Positions 57,912 to 64,000 of a DNA stretch of 64,000 nt are shown piece by piece. A program made the position numbers and the translations under genes. The DNA comes from Halomarinibacterium sedimenti (GTDB lineage: Bacteria > Bacteroidota > Bacteroidia > Flavobacteriales > Flavobacteriaceae), in contig NZ_JAHWDP010000003.1 of the NCBI RefSeq assembly GCF_019312585.1, positions 515,448-579,447 on the forward strand, written 5' to 3'. How positions within the stretch are numbered: position 1 is the stretch's first letter; every line of letters starts with the position of its first letter. Below the pieces are notes generated by a model, which saw only the letters and a list, made by a program, of their open reading frames with translations, was not told where the DNA came from and made no database searches.

Positions 57912-60278
57912 TTGAAAAAATTACTATTCTTCACTTGTTTTCTTTTCAGTATTTATAGCCAAAGTCAACAAAAATTCACAATTAATGGAACCTTATTAGA
58001 AGACGCTACAGGAGAAACCCTTATTGGTGTCAATGTGCTATTACCAGAGTTACAAACGGGGACCATTACTAACGAATATGGTTTTTATTCCATAACCCTT
58101 CCTGAAGGAGTTTATGAGGTCCTTTTTAGCAGTTTAGGGTTTGCAACTGTTACTGAATCTATTACGCTCGACAAGAACATTACCCTAAACATTTCCCTAA
58201 AGACTGACACTGAACAACTAGACGAAGTGGTCATCACGGCAGATGTAGAGCGAGCCAATATAAAAACTCCGCAAATGAGTGTAAATACACTTACTGCGGG
58301 CACCATTAAAAACATCCCTGTGGTGTTGGGAGAAGCCGATGTTATAAAATCTTTGTTATTATTACCAGGGGTTAGTAATGCTGGTGAAGGTTCTTCGGGC
58401 TTTAATGTAAGAGGTGGAGCTGTAGATCAAAACCTTATTTTGTTGGATGAAGCCACTATTTTTAATTCTTCACACTTGTTCGGATTTTTCTCTGTGTTTA
58501 ACCCAGATGCTATTAAAGATGTAAAATTGTTTAAAGGAAGTATTCCCTCACGATATGGAGGAAGGGTTTCTTCGGTATTGGAAATTTTTCAGAAAGAAGG
58601 AAATAGCAAAGAATTAAAATTTAATGGAGGGATTGGCGCTGTTTCCAGTAGACTGCTCGCCGAAGGCCCTATCGTAAAGGATAAGTCGGCTTTTTTAATT
58701 GGTGGAAGAGCTTCCTATGCACACTTATTTCTTCCCTTATTTGACATTAATAATAGTGCTTATTTTTACGATTTAAACACCAAATTGAATTACCGAATTA
58801 ATGAAAATAACAATATTTTTCTTTCGGGTTATTTTGGTCGAGACCTCTTCAGTATAAACGATAATTTTGTGAATGTCTATGGAAATGCATTGGTTAACTT
58901 TCGATGGAATCACATCTTTTCAGATAAGTTATTTTCAAATGCCTCCTTAATTTATTCAGATTACTATTACGGATTAGAACTGGATTTTGTGGGGTTTGAA
59001 TGGAATTCTGGTATCCAGAATTTTAATTTGAAATACGATTTAAAACATTATTTAACAGACAAGCTTCAAGTAAATTATGGGCTAAACAACATCTATTACG
59101 GTTTCAATCCAGGTGAAATAAAACCTAATAGTGCCGACTCCGGAATTGTGGAAGAACAACTTATAAAAAAGTACGCAAACGAATCGGCTATCTATGTTGA
59201 CATAGAACAGGATGTAACGAATAAATTAAGTGTTCAATACGGGGTTCGATTAAGTCATTTTATTCGGTTTGGACAAAAAGAAATCAATGTGTATGCAGAT
59301 AACAATCCTGTTCTTTTTGACCCCTTCACTCTTATTTACGAAAAAGCAGAACCTATTGAAACCATTGCTTCCTCTAGGAGTGATCAATTAAAATCGTATA
59401 CCAATTTTGAACCACGTATTGCTGCGGCCTATGCCTTTACCGATGATTTGTCGATAAAAGCAAGCTATACAAGATTGTCACAATATTTACATTTGCTTTC
59501 AAATACCAGCTCTCCTACCCCATTAGATGTTTGGACTCCCAGTGGTCCATTTGTAAAACCCCAGCTGTTAGACCAATATGCGTTTGGAGTCTTTAAAAAT
59601 ATTTTAAATCGAGATTTTACCCTTGAAGCAGAGGTGTATTATAAAGACATTCAAAATAGAATCGATTATATAGATGGTGCCGACTTAATTGCTAATGATG
59701 CGATAGAACAGGTAATATTAAACGGGGAAGCACGTGCCTACGGGTTAGAATTACTTTTGAGAAAAAATACAGGAAAGCTACAAGGGTGGGTTTCGTACAC
59801 ACTTTCAAAATCTGAGCAACGCACCCCACCAAGAAATGAAAATGAAACAGGTATTAATAATGGGGAATGGTATAATACGCCTTATGATAAGCCTCATGAC
59901 ATTTCAATTTATGGAAATTATGAATTAAACAAGAAATGGAGTTTCAATTCAAATTTTGTGTTTCAAACAGGAAGACCTACCAACTATCCTATTGGGCAAT
60001 TTGTTTTTCAAGATATTGTGGTGCCCTATTATGGCTTCAGAAATGTAGAAAGACTTCCAAGCTATCACAGGATGGATCTTTCGGCAATATACACCCCAAC
60101 AAAAAAAGAGAACAAGAGCTGGAGTAGTGAATGGGTTCTTAGTATTTACAATGTGTATAATCGAAGAAATGCGGCCTCCATTAACTTTAGACAAAATGAA
60201 GACACAGGAGTCAATGAAGCCGTAAGAACGTCCATATTTGGAATTGTTCCTTCGGTTACCTATAATTTTAAATTTTAA
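57912..60278 (+). CDS. TonB-dependent receptor with carboxypeptidase-like N-terminal domain
   Basis: A 788-residue outer-membrane protein from TTG. A signal peptide (KKLLFFTCFLFSIYSQSQQ) precedes a carboxypeptidase-D regulatory-like domain (FTINGTLLEDATGETLIGVN), the plug (GSSGFNVRGGAVDQNLILLD, KLFKGSIPSRYGGRVSSVLE) and a long beta-barrel ending VPSVTYNFKF. An ATG at 57843 is in frame but lies in the icd terminator stem. Such receptors import large nutrients with TonB energy. The DUF4249 lipoprotein 3 bp downstream is its usual partner. Confidence 0.92.
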   Translation: MKKLLFFTCFLFSIYSQSQQKFTINGTLLEDATGETLIGVNVLLPELQTGTITNEYGFYSITLPEGVYEVLFSSLGFATVTESITLDKNITLNISLKTDTEQLDEVVITADVERANIKTPQMSVNTLTAGTIKNIPVVLGEADVIKSLLLLPGVSNAGEGSSGFNVRGGAVDQNLILLDEATIFNSSHLFGFFSVFNPDAIKDVKLFKGSIPSRYGGRVSSVLEIFQKEGNSKELKFNGGIGAVSSRLLAEGPIVKDKSAFLIGGRASYAHLFLPLFDINNSAYFYDLNTKLNYRINENNNIFLSGYFGRDLFSINDNFVNVYGNALVNFRWNHIFSDKLFSNASLIYSDYYYGLELDFVGFEWNSGIQNFNLKYDLKHYLTDKLQVNYGLNNIYYGFNPGEIKPNSADSGIVEEQLIKKYANESAIYVDIEQDVTNKLSVQYGVRLSHFIRFGQKEINVYADNNPVLFDPFTLIYEKAEPIETIASSRSDQLKSYTNFEPRIAAAYAFTDDLSIKASYTRLSQYLHLLSNTSSPTPLDVWTPSGPFVKPQLLDQYAFGVFKNILNRDFTLEAEVYYKDIQNRIDYIDGADLIANDAIEQVILNGEARAYGLELLLRKNTGKLQGWVSYTLSKSEQRTPPRNENETGINNGEWYNTPYDKPHDISIYGNYELNKKWSFNSNFVFQTGRPTNYPIGQFVFQDIVVPYYGFRNVERLPSYHRMDLSAIYTPTKKENKSWSSEWVLSIYNVYNRRNAASINFRQNEDTGVNEAVRTSIFGIVPSVTYNFKF

Positions 60279-60281
60279 GAT

Positions 60282-61181
60282 ATGGCAAGATATTTTTATA
60301 TAGTAACTTTTATAACGCTACTATTTTCATCGTGTGAAGATGTCATTGAAGTAGATGTACCTATAGACGAACCTAGGCTTGTTTTAGACGCCCTTATTCG
60401 AGTAGACACAACGCAGGAGTTTGTAGATGTAAAAATTAAAGTAACAAAAACCAATGCCTTTTTTGACAATGTTGAAGTAGTTTCAGACCTACAAAATATT
60501 TACATCTATTATGGGGTAGAAAATGAGTATGGCGAACTTATAGGTGGTTTTTATTCCAATTTGGCAGAGCTAGAATCAGGAAGTGGTATTTACGAACCAG
60601 ATCCAACGTTTACTTCAGATCAGCGAATTAGAACAGATTATATTGAAAATGAAACAGCTTTTTGGTTAATATTAGATTATGAAGATCGAAGGTATGCCGC
60701 AAAAACGTATTATGCTACTTCGGTAGAAATTGAAACTTTGGAGGAAGGAGATGGAACCTTATTTGGTGATGATGAAACGGAATTAATCATCTCTTTTACC
60801 GATACACCCGAAAAGGAAAATTATTATGTCTTTGATTTTGACTTTGGAAATTTTCTCACTTCGGAAGATACTTTTTATGAAGGACAACCCTTTAGTTTTT
60901 CGTACTTTTATGATGAAAGTTTTGAGCAAGGAGCAGAAATAACAGTAAGCATTTTAGGAGCAAATGAAGACTTTTATAATTATATGACACTATTGATTGA
61001 GCAAAGCGAAGGTGGTTTTGGACCTTTTCAAACCCCAGTAGCCACCGTTAGAGGAAATATTTTTGATGTTACAGGAATAGATAATATTAATCAATTTGAT
61101 AATGTAGGTCAACCGGATAATTTTCCGTTAGGGTATTTTGCAGTTGTCCAATCTTTTACTCAGACTTTAATTATAGAGTAA
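60282..61181 (+). CDS. DUF4249 domain-containing lipoprotein
   Basis: A 299-residue lipoprotein: lipobox FITLLFSSCEDV (Cys near residue 18), then VIEVDVPIDEPRLVLDALIR, the typical DUF4249 start, and beta-rich repeats. It follows the TonB receptor by 3 bp and is thought to form a surface-side substrate-binding partner, by analogy with SusD-type proteins; substrate unknown. Confidence 0.87.
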   Translation: MARYFYIVTFITLLFSSCEDVIEVDVPIDEPRLVLDALIRVDTTQEFVDVKIKVTKTNAFFDNVEVVSDLQNIYIYYGVENEYGELIGGFYSNLAELESGSGIYEPDPTFTSDQRIRTDYIENETAFWLILDYEDRRYAAKTYYATSVEIETLEEGDGTLFGDDETELIISFTDTPEKENYYVFDFDFGNFLTSEDTFYEGQPFSFSYFYDESFEQGAEITVSILGANEDFYNYMTLLIEQSEGGFGPFQTPVATVRGNIFDVTGIDNINQFDNVGQPDNFPLGYFAVVQSFTQTLIIE

Positions 61182-61185
61182 CAAA

Positions 61186-62004
61186 ATGAATTTTAAAAAA
61201 ACTACCGAAGAAGATTCACGATATAATCATTTGGAAAAAATGAGTCTTCTTGAATTGTTGTCACATATAAATACCGAAGATAAAACAGTTCCATTAGCTG
61301 TAGAAAAGGCTCTTCCCCAAATTGAAAAATTAAGTCAAAAAATAATTGAAAAATTAAATGAAGGCGGAAGGTTATTTTACCTAGGTGCTGGTACAAGTGG
61401 ACGGTTAGGCATTGTTGATGCTAGTGAATGCCCCCCAACTTTTGGCGTGCCTCACGAGCTAGTTATTGGTCTTATTGCAGGGGGTGACAGTGCTATAAGA
61501 AAAGCGGTAGAATTTGCCGAAGACTCAAAAACTCAAGGTTGGGAAGATCTGCAAAAGCATCATATTTCTTCAAAAGACGTGGTGGTCGGAATTGCAGCAT
61601 CGGGAACCACCCCATATGTTATTGGAGCTTTGGAGCAATGTAATAAAAACAATATTTATACAGGCTGTATTACTTGTAATGAAGGAAGTCCATTAGCAAC
61701 TACAGCACAATTTCCTATTGTGGTGGTCGTAGGTCCAGAATTTGTTACTGGTAGTACTAGAATGAAAGCAGGAACTGCACAGAAGTTAGTGTTGAATATG
61801 CTCTCTACAGTGACTATGATTCAGTTGGGCAAAGTAAAAGGAAATAAAATGGTCGATATGCAATTGAGTAATAATAAATTGGTCGATCGTGGCACCCGTA
61901 TGATTATGGAAGCACTGGACATTAAAGAAGACGAAGCAGAATTTTTACTAAAAAAACACGGCAGTGTTCGTAAAGCCATTGATACCTATAATGAAAGATC
62001 CTAA
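61186..62004 (+). CDS. murQ: N-acetylmuramic acid 6-phosphate etherase
   Basis: A 272-residue SIS-fold enzyme: LFYLGAGTSGRLGIVDASECP is the conserved active region (about residues 63-83), with GIAASGTTPYVIGAL and GSTRMKAGTAQKLVLNML. It splits the lactyl ether of MurNAc 6-phosphate during peptidoglycan recycling. It is 4 bp after the DUF4249 gene and overlaps the DUF6095 gene by 14 bp. Usual MurQ is near 300 residues; this form is shorter but complete. Confidence 0.94.
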   Translation: MNFKKTTEEDSRYNHLEKMSLLELLSHINTEDKTVPLAVEKALPQIEKLSQKIIEKLNEGGRLFYLGAGTSGRLGIVDASECPPTFGVPHELVIGLIAGGDSAIRKAVEFAEDSKTQGWEDLQKHHISSKDVVVGIAASGTTPYVIGALEQCNKNNIYTGCITCNEGSPLATTAQFPIVVVVGPEFVTGSTRMKAGTAQKLVLNMLSTVTMIQLGKVKGNKMVDMQLSNNKLVDRGTRMIMEALDIKEDEAEFLLKKHGSVRKAIDTYNERS

Positions 62005-62230
62005 TCAAAAATATACAGACAAAAAACTATTGGTAAAAGGGATTAAAAGAATGGCCATTTCCATTCCTTTATTGGTCCTAACCACATACATATTAACGTT
62101 TGCATTTTTAAATAAAGAAACTATACCTCTCTACGTATTTCTTCCATTGGGCATTATATTTATGGGGATAACTATTTATTTAATCTTTAATGGATTAAAA
62201 AAAATATTATCTGCTGTTTTTGATAAATAA
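61991..62230 (+). CDS. DUF6095 family small membrane protein
   Basis: A 79-residue protein with two membrane helices (near residues 22-43 and 47-69). The ATG at 61991 lies inside the murQ end; the longer upstream frame is within murQ. The adjacency to murQ and the layout KYTDKKLLVKGIKRMAISIP fit DUF6095. Function unknown. Confidence 0.8.
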   Translation: MKDPNQKYTDKKLLVKGIKRMAISIPLLVLTTYILTFAFLNKETIPLYVFLPLGIIFMGITIYLIFNGLKKILSAVFDK

Positions 62231-62243
62231 CTCTTAAAAAAGT

Positions 62244-63845
62244 TTATTCAGTTTTCAAAATTCTAACAGAGTTTTCCCCACTTTCTGAAACTATTTTCAC
62301 AATATAAACTGCGGAAGCTAACTTAGATAAATCAATAGATACAGAATCTGCATCAACTTTCTGTGTTAATACTATCTGTCCCAATAAATTATATATTGAA
62401 ACACTTTTTAACACTTCAGAAAATTCAATATTTACATAGTCTGAAAAAGGGTTAGGGTAAATTGTAAGCTTATCTAAATCAAAATCACCGTTATTCAAAA
62501 CGATTAGAGTGATAGTTACGGCAAAGGGCTCGCTTAAACAATCATCTACTATATTTACCGCCCAATAGGTAGTAGCATCTTCTAAAAGTGTGGTGCTTAA
62601 TAGCGGATTAGTTCCAGCTAATGCATCTGCTTCAGTTGCAAACCAAGTAACATCATTAGGGGTAACAACAATATCCTCAATGGTAGCCCCTTCATCAAAT
62701 GTTTGGTTTGCATCTCCTGTAGGCGTTGGTGGTGGTGTGCATAAAATTGTAACGGTCACTGCAAAAGGTTCGCTTAAACAACCCCCTACTATATTCACAG
62801 CCCAATAAGTTGTAGCATCTTCTAAGACTGTGTTTCCAGGAAGTGGATTTACATTATTCAAGGCATCTGCTTCTGTGGCAAACCAAGTTACGTTGGAAGG
62901 TGTAATGACAATATCATCTAAAGTTGCTCCTTCATTAAAAGTTTGATTTGCATCTCCAGTAGGAGTTGGTGGTGTAGTACAAGGCGACAAATCAAGTCTT
63001 CCAAAGAATTGACTTGAACTACCAGAAATAGAGCTGGCGACTCCAGTTCCTGGATTTAAAATATAAACCCCAGAGCCATTAGAAATTAAAATATTTCCAT
63101 CGCCTAATTGCGCCACACCTCTTAAACTTCCTTGGACTCCCCAATAATTTAATATCGACCCATCACTCTCGGCAAATTCATACAACCCGGAAGAATTAGC
63201 GCCGGCAGTACTAAAAACAGCTGCATACACAGAATTATTTGCTGTACTTTGTTCTATTTGTTGAATAAAATTAACCACTCCAGTTCCAACAATATCTCCT
63301 AAAATAGCACCACTATAATCTCTACGTTCAATTTTAGACTCTGTTGCTCCAATATATGAAACATAGACTTCCGTACCAGTATCAATAATATCGAAAGACG
63401 AACCTAAACTTGAAGTATCAAAAAAGCCAAGGTTTGTACCATTTAAGTCAAAACGAACAATTGAATCTCCAGGGGCACCATTATTACTTCCTGCATTGGT
63501 AACCCATACTTCGGTTTCATTTACTACCGCCATTCCTTTTATATTATCTAAGCCACCACTAATAGTGCTAATATAATTTCCATCTAAATCAAATCGATCT
63601 ATTCGATCTTCTAGTTGGTCACTTATCCAGATTTCCTCATTAACCTGAATAATTCCCTTAGGAGTGCCTTGATTCAAAGGTGTCAAATCAATAAAAGTTG
63701 GATCTACTATACTCCCATTATTTGGGTCGAGTAAAACAACAAATGGTTCTTGTAGTATGGCTATTCTTTCCTGAGCATTTATAGATGAAATACTAACAAA
63801 AAGAATTAATAATAATGCAAGTGAAGAGAGATATTTCTGTTTCAT
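62244..63845 (-). CDS. T9SS type A sorting domain protein, propeller-like
   Basis: A 533-residue secreted protein. A signal peptide (YLSSLALLLILFVSISSINAQ) precedes an NHL/propeller-like domain of about 260 residues (NIKGMAVVNETEVWVTNAG, VAQLGDGNILISNGSGVYIL). Two near-identical Ig-like repeats follow (PTPTGDANQTFNEGATLDDI and PTPTGDANQTFDEGATIEDI), then a type A sorting domain (IYPNPFSDYVNIEF to the end). The ATG at 63845 begins the signal. Its substrate or partner is unknown. Confidence 0.9.
   Translation of the reverse strand: MKQKYLSSLALLLILFVSISSINAQERIAILQEPFVVLLDPNNGSIVDPTFIDLTPLNQGTPKGIIQVNEEIWISDQLEDRIDRFDLDGNYISTISGGLDNIKGMAVVNETEVWVTNAGSNNGAPGDSIVRFDLNGTNLGFFDTSSLGSSFDIIDTGTEVYVSYIGATESKIERRDYSGAILGDIVGTGVVNFIQQIEQSTANNSVYAAVFSTAGANSSGLYEFAESDGSILNYWGVQGSLRGVAQLGDGNILISNGSGVYILNPGTGVASSISGSSSQFFGRLDLSPCTTPPTPTGDANQTFNEGATLDDIVITPSNVTWFATEADALNNVNPLPGNTVLEDATTYWAVNIVGGCLSEPFAVTVTILCTPPPTPTGDANQTFDEGATIEDIVVTPNDVTWFATEADALAGTNPLLSTTLLEDATTYWAVNIVDDCLSEPFAVTITLIVLNNGDFDLDKLTIYPNPFSDYVNIEFSEVLKSVSIYNLLGQIVLTQKVDADSVSIDLSKLASAVYIVKIVSESGENSVRILKTE
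62509..62985 (-). repeat. Two tandem Ig-like coding repeats
   Basis: Two copies of a unit of about 78 codons, sharing TTYWAVNIV and CLSEPFAVT, lie in tandem inside the T9SS gene. Confidence 0.8.
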
Positions 63846-63890
63846 AAAATGATTATTTAGATGAAATGAAATATACAAAAAATAGTATAA

Positions 63891-63922
63891 AAAAACCCCT
63901 CCAATATTTTGGAGGGGTTTTT
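63891..63922 (-). terminator. Intrinsic terminator after 5S rRNA
   Basis: CCCCTCCAA and TTGGAGGGG pair around TATT, extended by A/T pairs, followed on the reverse strand by a T run. It ends the rRNA operon. Confidence 0.9.
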
Positions 63923-63929
63923 AAAAGAA

Positions 63930-64000
63930 GGCGGCGACCTACTTTTCCACATAGATGCAGTATCATCGGCGCAATCGGGCTTAACTTCCCTGTTCGGAAT
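63930..64000 (-). rRNA. rrf: 5S ribosomal RNA, 3' part
   Basis: Reverse-strand sequence ends in GTAGGTCGCCGCC and holds GAACAGGGAAGTTAAGCCC and CGCCGATGATACTGCAT, all conserved 5S features. The 5' part is beyond the window edge. An rRNA operon therefore runs leftwards into this window. Confidence 0.92.

Overview
The window is a stretch of chromosome from a member of the Bacteroidetes, most likely family Flavobacteriaceae. The supporting signs are AT-rich DNA, Por/type IX secretion (T9SS) sorting domains of type A and type B, a DUF4835 (PorD-like) protein, a TonB-dependent receptor paired with a DUF4249 lipoprotein, the RprX/RprY-style two-component pair, monomeric isocitrate dehydrogenase, the long form of GAPDH, and -7 promoter boxes of the Bacteroidetes type TAnnTTTG instead of TATAAT. 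There are few Shine-Dalgarno-like sites, and GTG/TTG starts are used several times. I cannot name the genus from sequence alone.

Layout. 1-10.9 kb: the tail of a T9SS type B surface protein, two methyltransferases, a cyclase-family hydrolase, then a mostly forward run (Gfo/Idh oxidoreductase, 3-hydroxybutyryl-CoA dehydrogenase, DUF1015, PLP-binding protein, DnaQ/GIY-YIG nuclease, K+ channel, miaA). 10.9-31.8 kb: a long reverse block with a two-component system, coaE, a YbbR-like protein, a glycosyltransferase, a 1439-residue T9SS protein with three tandem 534-bp repeats, fabI, recN, a DUF4835/coaBC/rpoZ/bamD cluster, dapA, ligA, a LOG-type protein and prmC. 31.8-45.3 kb: ribD, a DMT transporter and an IMPACT-family protein, then dnaA with its usual flavobacterial neighbours, a secreted sugar dehydrogenase, a lysozyme-like protein, mltG, dapF, an HtrA protease and GAPDH.

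45.3-48.9 kb is the least ordinary part. It holds a 37-codon membrane ORF with its own promoter, a palindrome-dense non-coding stretch, and a solitary zinc-ribbon gene bracketed by two imperfect palindromes that end in the same 10 bp in inverted orientation, resembling a mobile gene cassette. It ends with an S9 peptidase flanked on its far side by a decayed copy of the 3' end of the neighbouring oxidoreductase gene. 48.9-64 kb: the S9 peptidase, a Tat-type oxidoreductase, TPR/trmD, dps, rplS, then a 566-bp gene-free stretch that probably encodes a structured RNA with its own terminator, monomeric icd, a TonB receptor/DUF4249/murQ/DUF6095 group, a T9SS protein, and the 3' end of a reverse-strand 5S rRNA at the window edge (an rRNA operon lies to the right).

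Functional threads: cell-envelope and peptidoglycan work (dapA, dapF, mltG, murQ, lysozyme-like protein, bamD, YbbR-like protein), CoA synthesis (coaBC, coaE), replication and repair (dnaA, ligA, recN), translation (prmC, miaA, trmD, rplS) and secretion through T9SS. A pattern across the window is that six genes carry a TAnnTTTG box only 4-6 bases before the start codon, which predicts leaderless or near-leaderless mRNAs. No transposase, integrase, CRISPR array, prophage or tRNA gene was seen.
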